From contig JARFXM010000009.1 of assembly GCA_029532625.1 (NCBI GenBank), forward strand, positions 930,001-994,000: a stretch of DNA of 64,000 bases. Reading direction: 5' to 3'. The notes beneath the pieces are model-generated. The model worked only from the letters and a program-made list of their open reading frames with translations, had not been told where the DNA came from and ran no database searches. Made by a program: the position numbers and the translations under genes. Each line of letters starts with the position of its first letter. Positions within the stretch are counted from its first letter, which is position 1. The DNA is from Lomentospora prolificans (Eukaryota; Ascomycota; Sordariomycetes; Microascales; Microascaceae). Of the stretch, positions 1 to 11,641 are shown piece after piece.

Positions 1-553
1 AGAAGCCCGAATCTAAGAGCTGATGGTAATTCGCCATCACTTCCTCACGTGTCGGCCGTCCCCTACCAAGGCCGCCGGGGAGATCGACTCCGTTGATATT
101 GATCGGCTGCACAGCCCCTCGAGGAGCGGGCGCCTGACGTACCGAAGTCCTAGCAGCCGCCGCGGCAGCAGCAGTCCCGGCATCGAGACTCAGCGGCCTA
201 GGCTGCTTCTTGCCGATCAGCCTGTCGCGGAATCCAGACCACAGAGGGGCGAAGAAGCCCTTCTTCTCCTTGGGGGCGGGCACAAAAGCACTCGCCGAAC
301 GAGGTCGATTAGATTCGTCATCAGTGTTGCTGCTTCCAGGGGGGAAGCCAAAGTTGAAATCCGTGGGCACGGAGTTTGCGGACTCGGCGGAGGAAGAGGA
401 GGACGAGCAGGACGAGGGCTGGCGCTGAGCTCGCGAGATGGGTCGTTCGGGGCCGAGGAAGTGCGGAGGAGGGACGGCGGAGACGCGGTCATTCATAGAA
501 CCCTCGGTGAAGCGGCTACGCGGAGGAGGAATGGGTTGGCGTTTTGAAGCCAT
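1..553 (-). CDS. 5' part of an unrecognised Ser/Pro-rich fungal protein (partial)
   Basis: Reading leftwards from an ATG at 553, the frame is open for 184 codons and runs off the window edge, so the 3' end is missing. The protein starts MASKRQPIPPPRSRF, continues with a Ser run (about residues 44-55), then a basic and aromatic patch KEKKGFFAPLWSGF, an alanine run, and PTREEVMANYHQLL near the edge. The composition suggests a largely disordered regulatory or scaffold protein. No signal peptide or membrane segment is visible. A possible splice donor (GTACGT, near 142) lies inside the frame, but reading through it stays open, so I left it unspliced. I do not recognise the family and assign no function. 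Codon use and the long open frame with a plausible ATG support a real gene. The overlapping frames on both strands look like shadows. Confidence 0.55.
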   Translation of the reverse strand, partial: MASKRQPIPPPRSRFTEGSMNDRVSAVPPPHFLGPERPISRAQRQPSSCSSSSSSAESANSVPTDFNFGFPPGSSNTDDESNRPRSASAFVPAPKEKKGFFAPLWSGFRDRLIGKKQPRPLSLDAGTAAAAAAARTSVRQAPAPRGAVQPININGVDLPGGLGRGRPTREEVMANYHQLLDSGF

Positions 554-2782
554 CGTGATATGTTTGGCTGAGCTTGTTCTGGTGGTCTTTCGGCCAGTAT
601 GGCCTGGTATCGTTGAATGCGCGTTCGAGCTGGTTGCAGATGCTAGAGCACAATGATTGAGGGTTGGCTATACCACTGCAGTTCTCTTCTTTTGGTATCT
701 GTGATCTCCTAAATCATTCATCTCCCTTGAGAAGAGGAATTGAGTGATCAAAAGATGTGAATCGTGTCCAAACACACTTGGTCCTTGTGTAATTCCTCTC
801 GTCTGTAGTTATATCCCTCCATAGAGAGACAAGCAGACCAAGTGGGGAATAAACAAAGATGCCTCACAGGATAAGAGAGTTTGGCAGGGTAACTTGATGT
901 GCTGTTCAAAAAAGGGGAGGTTGTGTGGAAAAATAACTGCTTCGTGGGCCTAGAGGAATAGTAGTGGATATGCAGGCACTCCTTCCCTAAGTAATTGTCA
1001 ATGGAAGACAGCAGATGATAAGTTTGGAAGGAGGACCTGGTCTTGCAGGGTCCACCGTTGCTAGGGGGAACACCCATCAAGTAAGTACCTTTGTACCTCC
1101 AACGCGGACGCGGAGAGCAAAAGACTCTGTGCACAGACCATTTCAAGACACGACGTCACGAACCAGAAAAAAAGGTGCACCCAACGATCCTCCATCAGAA
1201 GCAGAAGGAGCCTCTTGTTCTTAGCGAACATCGAGGAATTCCTCAAGGCTAATGATTCCAAAATAAATAGATGAAAAATAATGATGAAAATAATAAAAAA
1301 ATTATAATGATAAACGGACAAGACTGAATTCCTCAGTCAACAAACTGACTTTCTATCACAAAACTTGGAAACTTCTGAAACCACCTCCGAGCCTCTCTGT
1401 CTTCCTCTCGAAGAAGGCTCCTAAGTATTCGAGGAAAAAGGAGAACGCGAAGCGTCGTAATAAAACGCCACGCGCCTTTCAGGAAACTGAACTCTTGGAA
1501 CAACACCAATCACCCACAGCGCATTTCGATTTTACAGCCAAAGCAACGGGATCGCAATCTTACGCGGTGCGCGTCCCCCGCACCAGGAAATGAAATTATG
1601 AGCTCCTTGCCCGACCCAGCCCTTACGTCTCGCCGGTTCACCAACTGGCGCTCCAATCCGGATCTTCGGCACTTCTCTGCGAATGGCGGCGTTGAGACGA
1701 TCAAATATTTGCTTATTCCCTAACTACTGCAATGTTTCACTCAATGGCTATACGGATTACAGCAAATCACCAAATTATCTGGGCAATGTCTTGAGAATAA
1801 TGCGAAATCAATTAACTAATCCGAATCAAGTGTACTAAGATCAAGGAATTTCCGCTAGGCAATCCATCAAAATATCCCATCCCCGTCTTGCCCTCCTCCC
1901 AGTTCCAGTTCGGAAGCACAAAGCAAATCCTTGTGCCCCTAAAATTGTTGTCGAATCCCCTTTCCCAGATAGCATACCACCTTTCATTCTTCCTTTCCTT
2001 CAAAGATATTTCTAAGACAAGAATGGGAAAGTCATGGTTGTCTCGTTTTCGGCTCCTCTTCCCAAGTAGCAACGAGTTCGCCCTACTCAAGTCCTTGTGG
2101 CTCTACTGTAGCCAATACAAGTACCCGCTCCGTCCCCTTCATAGTGACATCAACGACAAATGTCGGAACATGGAACATTCCACTGTTCAATAAGAGAAGA
2201 AAATGTAGCAAATATGGTCTGAAGTTAAATAGACAAAGGAAATGCTCGGGACCGCCCATTTATAGGCGGATGACGAAACTGATATAAGGAAACAGTAACA
2301 GATGGGAAAGTGTGCGCTCTGAGTGCGAGTCTGCTAGTGTGATAGTGTGGGTGTATGCGAGTAGTTGCGTCCGTGCAAGCGATGGACAGTCAACTAAATG
2401 TAACAAAGGCCGGTAAAGCCCGAAAAAACGAAAGAAAATGATGAACGCCGGGAAGCCCAACCCAGAGCATCTCTGATGGGAATATACACATACAAAATCT
2501 CCTTCCCCACCAGATTGGCAGGAAAGGAAAGCGCTGAAAAACGGGTTCAAATCAGAAAAAAGGTGATATCAAGCCCAAGTCGCGCCGCTATTGCCCGAAG
2601 AAGAAAACGTTTTCCATACCAAGTGACATGACATTGATCGACCGATGCCGCCCGAGTTCATCACGAGTTGGCCCTGATTCTGTTTCTGTTTCTGTTCCGG
2701 CGGTAGTCATACCCTCCAAGACCGGCAGGGATAACTCCGAGTCCGAAAGGCAAATGACGAGACGCTACATGTTGCACTCGTC
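554..2782. other. intergenic stretch between the partial gene and veA
   Basis: About 2.2 kb without a gene I can support. It should hold the promoter of the leftward partial gene and the 3' flank of veA, which is also leftward. The longest open frames are about 100-130 codons on both strands, with no recognisable domain or matching splice sites. Short A/T-rich patches lie near 1260-1320. I see no RNA gene or repeat. Confidence 0.5.
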
Positions 2783-4399
2783 TTAAGCATAGTAGTAGGG
2801 GCCATCACGTAGCTGTTGAACGATGCCACTCGCTCTCTTCATGTTAAGGAGATCTGGGTACTCCACGCGGTTGCTGCGCCGAGACACATGCGCATCGGCA
2901 TCAGCAGGCCGCTTGCCATTGCGCAGAGGCTCTTCATAAGACGAATCCTGATAGCGCCTCTTGGAGCCCGTGGGAATCGACAGCTCGGGTTCTTCGTTCG
3001 GATTCAAATCGACAGCGATGATATCGGGCTCCGCGCGCGGTGGCGGGTTGTACGCCGGAACCGACGACTTGCGAGCCTCCGGAGCAGGACCTTCCTGGCC
3101 AGTGTGGTTGAGCAGGTGGCTGATGGAAGGAAGAGTATGGCTAGCCTTGGTCTCTTGCTCGGTTCGGATCGGGGCAACAGGGTATCCGTGAGACATCACA
3201 CGCCCATCTTCCCGTTTCTCAGCATACTGAGGCGAAGGAGGCACGAAACCGTTCGAGGCGCGGCGGTCATCGTATGCGCCAGTAGCGGATCCAAAGGACT
3301 GCGAAGAGGGGCGGCTGCCGTAGTTGTGAGGGTTCTGAGGGCCCTGGTACGGCGAGGAATGGCTGCTCGGGTAGGCCGTCGTAGGAGACGCTGGAGGGGC
3401 TTGGGCGCCAGGGTACTGCTGGGGAAGACGGGGAGTGGTGTTTCCAAATCCGAGATGTTGTCCGCCCTGGCTGTAGCCAGGAGGTGGCGGTGCTGATGGT
3501 CCAGTAGGGTACGACTCGGTGGCGGATGGTCGTCGCTGAGATTCGGACGGGTATGGCGCCCTGCTGTGGTCGCTAGCCGCGCTTGAGGATCGTTGCCTGT
3601 AGTCGTGGGGTTGTTGCCTCTCGGGAGTACGAGCACTCGGCCGGTGCGAGTAGTCGTCCTCCTTCTTGAAGTCTCCACCAGAGGGCTTTCCGTCTCGTCG
3701 GCGCATGCGAACATCGCGTCGTATCCTGACTCGGCATCCCTGGTCTGCAACGGTTCGGCTGAGGGCAGTGCTCTCGGTCAAGCCAGGGAACTTCTTGGCG
3801 CTATATACGTTGAAGGCTTGGGACTTGACTTCCATCCTCCAATCAAAAGACGCACCGACGGGAGAGTGCTTCGACTCGGAGGACTCCTCGTCAAAGTACT
3901 TCTCTTCCTTGGTCTCCTCGTATAGGTTGAAGGAGAGTTTGTAGCGACCCTCGTGGCGTACGGAGAGATCGGGGAATAGGAAGTAGCCAGCCTCGGCGGG
4001 TCGGTCGAGATATGCCATCCCGGAAACGGGCATACCAGTGAGGACGGGAGTGGCTGTGGCAGCGGGAGTCTGGACACGGCCGTGAGCCATGGGCCTCGCC
4101 AGCTCGAGGGTCGCGAAGAGGAAGAAGTTGGCATTGTAGTGGAAGGTGATATCCTTGGAGTCGTTGGCATTAGGCCCCAGCTCAAAGATGCGAAGTTCGA
4201 CCACAGGTGGGGGGTCAACAGGTCGGCGGTCAGCAGCAGCTAATTGCGACGTTAGCCAAGAAAAGTCCTTGTTCCAAGCCTTCCGACTAAATCAAGACTT
4301 ACACTTCGAGCCAGACCCGCAAGCACGAGCTCGCTCGGGTTGCTGCAAAACAGTCAACCGGTATTGAAGCGTCCTCTCGCCCTTTGTCTTCCGCTCCAT
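2783..4399 (-). CDS. veA: VeA, velvet-domain developmental regulator
   Basis: VeA is the light-responsive nuclear factor that joins VelB and LaeA and links development to secondary metabolism. Two exons are read: 4303-4399 and 2783-4239, with intron 4240-4302 (GTAAGT donor, TTAG acceptor). They give 517 residues, within the usual size range. The N-terminal LTVLQQPERARACGSGSK is joined by the splice to ADRRPVDPPPVVELRIF, a velvet hallmark. The velvet domain runs to about residue 210 and includes GMAYLDRPAEAGYFLFPDLS, SAKKFPGL and the basic GCRVRIRRDVRMRRR. The rest is Pro/Ser/Gln-rich and looks disordered, as in other VeA proteins. The start is uncertain. I used the ATG at 4399, the first one in frame. 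An in-frame stop lies 54 nt upstream, and an 11-codon upstream frame (4416-4451) begins MTMASH, like a normal VeA N-terminus, in another frame. The true start may therefore be hidden by a small indel. Confidence 0.93.
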
Positions 4400-4415
4400 G
4401 ATGACTGGGCCGTCC

Positions 4416-4451
4416 TCAGACGCCTGGGTTGATGTGGGAAGCCATAGTCAT
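4416..4451 (-). promoter_or_regulatory. short upstream ORF, or displaced N-terminus, of veA
   Basis: An ATG at 4451 opens an 11-codon frame (MTMASHINPGV) ending in TGA at 4416, 16 nt before the veA ATG used here. It could be a translational control uORF. Alternatively it is the real veA N-terminus displaced by a one-base error: losing one C from the CCC run would join MAS to the TSTQASEDGPV frame that leads into VeA. The sequence alone does not decide between these. Confidence 0.4.
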
Positions 4452-7400
4452 CGTCGCTTTATCACGTCGGTCTAGATTATGTATCAACAATACAACTCTC
4501 CCATTTATTCCTGCGCGAGACAACCAGGGGCGTCGAAGAACTGGCCAGGCGTTCACACAAACTTCGTCTCAGAACTCCACTCAAGAAATTTCGACAGGTC
4601 CTTAAATCATCCACCAGCCCAAGGAGAGAAATAACTCACGTTAATGCGGCAGAAACAGTCAAATAGGTTCCCGAGGAATCGGTCTCGAATGGCAAAGTCG
4701 ATTAAACCGGAGAATCCAGCCAAAAGACCTAGCGGATAGCAACAAAGGACTGAAATCGGCGCAATAATACGAAGCACCCGAGAATTTGGAGTCTGTTCGG
4801 GGGTTGTCGCAGCTGACTTGGTTTTATTTTGCCGTGCGGACGGTGCTGTACCTTCAAAAGCAAGAAAGATTGGAACGAAAACGGGGCAAATCAAGGCTCG
4901 CAGAGGCGTGTCCAGCTGCCCGGGTCGTGGTTGGCACTTGTCGGAAAGCGGTCGAGCGTCGTTGTAAATATCGTTTTCTGTAATTTCGCTAGGCGTCGGT
5001 CCAAATGATAATTGTCCTCCTTCTTCGTATCCCAGATGAACTCCCTCCTCTTTCTTGTCGGTTCAAACAATTCGAAGTGGGAAGGGAATGTGTCGAAACA
5101 ACCTTCACGTCGAGGTTATCTCGAGGGGTCCGAAGTCTTGGGTGGTGAAGAACGGGAAGGGAAAAGGAGACAATAGAGAAGGGCACTGGGACTTTTTGTT
5201 GGCTCAGGAGATTGCAAGTACACCCAGTACCACTACTCCAGGTACAAGGAGATGGGTCTTCGGCTCTATTCTCCTGTGTATGGAGGGACAGGTGTCGACC
5301 AGGGTACGTCGTGCTCGTTAACGTCCTAGCTACATCCGAGAAAGGTTAGTGGTCAGCGCACAGTGTTATGGTGCACAGTACATAGAAGGAAGGGGGGCGC
5401 CGGGGAAGTGGGACCCTGCCAGGTGATATTACGAAATGCGAGAGGGAGCGGGCCTAACCAGGAACTGACTGGGGTGGTATCAATTGGATGTGGGAGGAGA
5501 GGCATGGTGGTGTGGGAAAAGGGAAAGCAAGGGAGGGATAAATTGGGTGGGTGTGTAACTCTGCCCAGGCCCCTTCGTACTGCCCACCTGGCAGGCTCTC
5601 TGTGAGGTGTGGGGGGAAGAAGAGCACACAGTAAGTATCACTGTATGAAGAACCAAGCCGTGCTAGGAACCGCCTGGCGAGTCTCCTCTGGTTCAGTTTG
5701 CTTCCTCTCTGTCGGTTTGGCCAGTGCAACCATGAGAGAACGCTTGGTGTATGCAGTTCTGTAGACACCCGCGCAAGACCGAGATTGTAACGTGCATCCG
5801 AGAAAGTGGTAAAGTATTCCTTTAAAAAAAAACTCCGTATTGACCAGTTATTCCATCAAAGCTGCGAGTCTTATCTTGTTCTCTTGGGTCAATGAATTTC
5901 AACCCTTGGTGGTTCGGCCACAGACCGAGTAGTCTCTCCAAAGCGCCTCTTCACGCGCAAAGATACATGTTCAACGAGCAGTGCAAGTTCACACAGTGTC
6001 CAGCCACGAAACTGAAAGCGCAGCGCGAGCCCACCCCCAGGGTGCACGCACTGGGGCACCGGCGTTGTCGGCTGCTCGAGCCGCTAATGAGAACCAAGGA
6101 ATTCTCCCCCGTCGCTAGCCCAAGTTTGAGCCAGTCGAGCAGCGAAGACCACTCATACTGCACGCCGGACCCAGTCGCAATAGAAGGTGAAATAAAGAGA
6201 TGGCTTCGACATCGTTATTTTAAAAGTGTGAGAAATCGATATCCTAATCTCTAAGGATATATGGTGTCGGAACGAGCAAGGCAGAAGTCGAATGCTCCAT
6301 GAAGGACAATTAAAGGGCTCATTCCCACGCAGATCAACCCCATGCACTTTACGGTATAAGAGCCGGGCACAACTCCAGCGGCCTTGGGGGTCAGGAACCA
6401 ATGCGCAGCCAGGCGGCCACGAGTTCCCCTCTCCGTCCTAGCGCCGGAGAGTGTTCCAATACTTATTATTGCAAGCCCGCAGAAGAAGTGCATTCAGACA
6501 ATTTGCAGACTGGGCCGCCTTTTGCTCTAAAGACGCCATCTCGATTCGAGCCAGCATCAGTAGGCGAGCTAACGTGAAGAGTGGATGAGGTGAGAGCCGA
6601 GCCAAGACTCCAGACTTTTGGTTTGAGCGAAATGGGAATGCAATGACAGGCCTGATGAGAGTTTTGACTATTCGCGAGAGATGACCCCATGTGGCTGACA
6701 GCTCGGTGGAGGACAACACGTCGCCCACGGAGAGGTGAGGAAACACCTGATAAAATCCAGCATCCAGGTTCGGCGTTCTTGCTCGCCAAAGTTTAATACG
6801 GACTGTCAAGAAATTAAATCTGTCAATGATGTCCTGGCTTCGTCAAGGGGACACGACTAAGGTTTTTCCACAATGTTCCCTGTCAGATTTCGGGCGAGCG
6901 CCTGACAGCTGGTAGGAGAAAAGTTATTTTAATGACATTGGTTCGAAGGGGATGGGCAAAGACAGAACGCCCGCTTGCTAATCACTCTTGGTCAGACAGC
7001 GAACGTCGACTTCACTTGTGAGTGCGGTCGCATCACCAAGGATCGCGTCACCGAAATGTCGTTATCGTGCTCATTTCGAACATTCCCCTAATACAAAAAA
7101 GCACCTCTCTGGAAAGCCACTCCGGCAAGGGTTGCTCTAAGCGAGCATTCGACATAAGACCTTGATAAGTGGCTAGGAGAGAGTCACATCGTCGGTGGAG
7201 AGAGAGGTATTCGCTCTCGAACTTATCTGGAAGGCTCCTGGGGTGTCTTCCCATCAATGATGACCGAAATGGCCGAGTCCATCATGGAGTGTGCGTGAAG
7301 AGAACACTGTATACTTTCTCGCTGCTCGGCATTGAGCGCCCGCAGAAATGTATGTGGCTCCCAAGGACGACTCACCCGGACCCTTGCCCACTGTGGGCGG

Positions 7401-9916
7401 TGCGATTGGCTGGTAGCCAGTACCTTGTACCTAGGCGAAATCCAAAGGCGCTGAAGTAAGTGCTGTACATTATTATTACTTAGGCGAAAGGTCCCGAAGA
7501 CTGACGCTTCAGAGCTTCGATGGGCAGAGCTTCCTGAGTCAAGGGTTGTCAGCAGGATAGTCTAAACGTGGGTATGCTCGATACCCACCTGGAGACGCAG
7601 AGAAGATCTTTAAAGGTACTTCGTACATGCACTTTATGGTCCGCAACCCACTTTTTCCCTTTTACCCTGCCCTCTCCCCACCCACAACCTGCGACCTTCG
7701 TAGAACTCAATCCACCTAGAATACTACGCACCCACAGAACTAAACCTTTTCTGACATCCGCCCATACAACACACGGGCCACCCCCGTTCTTTCTAAAAGT
7801 AAAATAAAACAAGTGGCGAAGGAAGGAGGACAAACCAGAAGTGGTCCCAAACCAACGAACCCGTCTCCTCTGCTCTGGGTAAAAGCTGGATTGGAGGAGC
7901 TCTTACCATGGCCGTGGAGATGGGGTTTGTCCTCTGGCACGAACACAGGCGGCGGTGAAATCTGCACCAACCACGATTCACAGCAGCAACAAATATTCGC
8001 CCCTTCACATTTCTCGAGTTGGGTAGGGCCTGCAAGGACACCCATGGTGCATAGCACAAATTCTGTTATTGACATGAGCCCAAATCAACGAGTAGCCTAA
8101 TACACAATCTCGAGGACTCAAGACCATTTTACATCCCATGTAAAAGCTGAGCGAACTCCACTAAGAGCCATGCTCCAACAGTCGCAGTTGGCAATCCGTA
8201 CCTGGCGAAGGAGCGATTGACGAGGGTAAGAGCGCGAATCCCAGTCCAAGTCTTTTGGAACCATTCCCTTCCCGGACTGCACAGCGAAGGGAGAACCCGT
8301 GCCTTGACCTTGTGCTTTCTTTCGATTCCAGGGATTGGCTGAGAATTTCCCGCGGAACCATGCTCAGCTCATCTTTTCTTCTCTTCCTTCGAGGACCACA
8401 CACCTCCTGAAATCCCGCCCTCCCATTTTTCCCGTCCTCTCTGGCCTTGTTCCCTTTTTCTGTTCTCTCTGGCCCCCCCCCCCCCCGGTCAAAAGCCATG
8501 ACCAGGCAGTGCAAGCCAATGAAAGCGTGCCGGAAGTCTGAGTCTTCCCCCCAGAAAAGGAAGGATCCGCCCAAGATCCAGGGTGCACCTTGCCTAAACG
8601 AAGGCAGTTTTCATTCCAGCCCGCAGCCCGCCCCTCGTCCGCTAGTGAGCCTTCCTCTCTTTCTTGAGCAAGGGTTTGTTTTGTCCCGTCCAATCATAGG
8701 CCAAGCGATGGGCGTGTCTGTGTGAACAGTGTGTGTAAGTGTGTGTGTGGAACACTGTCGTTTTTTTTTTTTGAATAGACACTGTGCATCCGAAACAATC
8801 CGGAGCCATTACAAGGACGCTTGCCAGAAAGAAGAGCTGACCGACACTTCTGTCATCAAAGCTGGCGATGAGTGAGACGAGGAGAATAGCCCACGAATCG
8901 CCATTCTATGGATAGCGCCTGGGGGCGTAACCAGACCCGATCAAGGTTGAGGTGCATCTCGTTGAGTTGGTAGCCCCAGATAGCGTCACAGAATGAGTCT
9001 GTATGAAGCCTAGATTCAATATTTCTCTCGCTCGTGCGAAGCGAGCGTCTCTCCTCAATATTGCTTTTCGGTGTCTTTTCCTTCTTTCCCTCCCCGTCGT
9101 ATTTGGTTACTTTTTCTTTGCATGGCACACGCATACATCGTACAGCGGCGGAGGCCCCTTTTTGAAAACGTAACGGTTTTGCCGAGAGGCGCCATGGGAG
9201 AGCTCGGCCGTGTGACGTGAGGTGCCCGGAAGTTTGCCGTCACATTCCTCACCTGCGAAGAATTCATGTTACTCGAAGAAACCACGGAATACGCCCTCGT
9301 ACAAGTAAAATAGGAATCACAATTTCCCCAGCCCTCGTCGAGAAGAAGACGGCGCACAGTCTGCTTCCACATGCTCGAGCGGGAACGGGTGTAAATCCCT
9401 GCGTCAAAGGGGCGAAGGGAAAACCCACCTTCTCTCTAGGGGTCCCATGTTCCTCCTTTCTCCTTTTTTGCAGGGGAAAGAAGGCTCTTTGCCGAGGCGG
9501 ACACTAAACTAGAGGCGAGCGGGAATGATGAAAAGCCCGAGGGCCAGCGGTCCTCGGTCACCCACCAATTTTTCCTCCTGTCTCCCTTCCGCTCTTGGTC
9601 AGCCTTTCTTTCACCGCCAGCGACATCTACAACGGCGCATTACTAGCACTAGAACCCCGACTCTCCACCGCCCAGGTTCACTCCTTCCTTCTCAGGCCCT
9701 TGCCCAAAGTAACCCTAGGCTGATCGACCAGTTGCAAGCAGGCCGGCAAAAGGAGTCAGAGAAGCAGACATCACCTCAGGCCAGATGCTCCGATTATTAG
9801 TGGGTCGGCGGAGCGGACGGGCCCTAAACTAGCCTAGCAGGAGGGACCTCTAGGATCCCCTGCGCGGAAGAGGTGAGCCCTGGTGAGCCGTAAACTAGCA
9901 ACGGAAGTGTCCGTTT

Positions 9917-9942
9917 CACTCGCCTCCTCCACTCGCCTCCTC
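9917..9942. repeat. 13 bp perfect tandem duplication
   Basis: CACTCGCCTCCTC occurs twice head to tail (9917-9929 and 9930-9942). It is a small intergenic tandem duplication, probably from replication slippage. Confidence 0.9.
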
Positions 9943-11611
9943 CTTACGAAGTAGATGAGGGACCATTGTAAAGGTGGGGTTTGAGATCGTGGCAGGGCAC
10001 GACGTGGGGGAAAACGCCCCATATTCCATAATAATCCTCCCCATAATAATTGCCTTTACTTGTGGATCATGTTCATTCAGTTCGGACTGAAGGACGACGG
10101 AAAGAAAGGAACGCGGACGCGATTCGATGGTCCTTTCCATGGATCTCGTCGCGGGCACGAGCGGGTCCGAGCCCCGGATGTTCACCGGGAAGGGAAAACG
10201 TCGGGGGAAGGTGGAGAAAAGGGCCCTTTTACTCTCCCGTTCTTTTTTGGTTCAATTAAGAGATTTGGATTCCGGGTGCACTTACAGGCTAAGCTAAGGG
10301 AGAGGAACCGTGGACGGCGAGCTCATGGTTACGGTGTGTGGTTATTCAATTTAAGAATTCCTGACAGCACCCATCGGAGAAATCGCCGAGATGGAGGGCG
10401 CATTCTAATATGGAAATTGGAAGGCGACATTGGCATTTGGCATTAGAGGCTATATGTGAATCCAGGTAGTTGGGTTTTTCTTCTTTCGCAGGTGTCGGCA
10501 TTTCCCCCAGAGACATTCGACATGCATTGTTCCTTGGAAGGCCCAAATCCAAAAAGAGGTAGTGACACAGGTCGGAGAGATCTAGACGTATAGTGCCAAC
10601 TGATATCTGTACTGTGAATCCTCGACTCGGTCCTCTCGCTCTCAATCAATCTGAAAACGCTTGTACCCTTTTCCTTTTTCTTTTTCTTTTTTTTTGTGGG
10701 GGGCGGTGGGGGGGAGGCCTCGCCTCGTCAAATATTCTGAATCCATGCAGAAGCGGAAACAGGATAGACGCCTCTGTTGCAGCATCCCCCGTCAGGATCG
10801 CGTGCGCCGTACCTTGCGTCCCCCATCGTTCCTATTGTTTAGCACTGCAACATTCTGCTCTCCAATAGAGTATGGGCCAACCGCGACGAAGAACCACTCC
10901 GTCCGAAGTAAGATGATTTGACATTTGTCTTGCCTAATTCTAGCACGTCGCCCTTTGGGCCGTACTTCGTAATTAGCAGCGTAGTACTGAGTACTCATTT
11001 CCTCTGAACGCGCCGTCGTTTTTCGCTTCCGGGTCTGGGGCCGTCCTCCGTCCTCGCCCTCGGTGGTCCCCTGCTCTCCACCGTTCGAAGAAAAAGGGAT
11101 CCACAATGGATGCTAGTTCCACCTCGCGGAAGGGAAAATCTTACGATGGCTTATTGCCGCTTGCCGAGAGGGAGCAAGATTCGATGACTCGATATTATAG
11201 ATGTAAAGGTCGAGACTCCACAGCCCAGCTATCTTGGGGCTTTCTTGGTGATGGATCAAAATCTCTCCGTCATTGTGGCGCCAAACCCTGGCCCGCGAGA
11301 ACTCACCGAGCGAGTCTCCACAAATATTAAAGAAACACCAGAAGGTGTCCATGTCGCAGCGAAACGATACGAAAATGGCCGACGCGTTTTCGCTCGCAAT
11401 TTTGCCTTTCTCCCTCCGCGCGTTCATTGAGGACGGGATCAGAATGTGGCTTGCGGAGCTGAGCTCTCGTTTCGTCCTTTGGATGCCCTGAAAGAAGATT
11501 GCAGATTTGGCCGTCCGAGGGTTCGAGGTCGTTTCAACGGTGAGACTTGAGGCCCTGTCGGGGGGCTCAGCCGAGGATGACACCAATGAGCCTTCATTAG
11601 CCGTCTTGTCC

Positions 11612-11641
11612 TCCAAGTGACACTCGTCCAAGTGACACTCG
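11612..11641. repeat. 15 bp perfect tandem duplication
   Basis: TCCAAGTGACACTCG occurs twice head to tail (11612-11626 and 11627-11641) in non-coding DNA. Confidence 0.9.
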
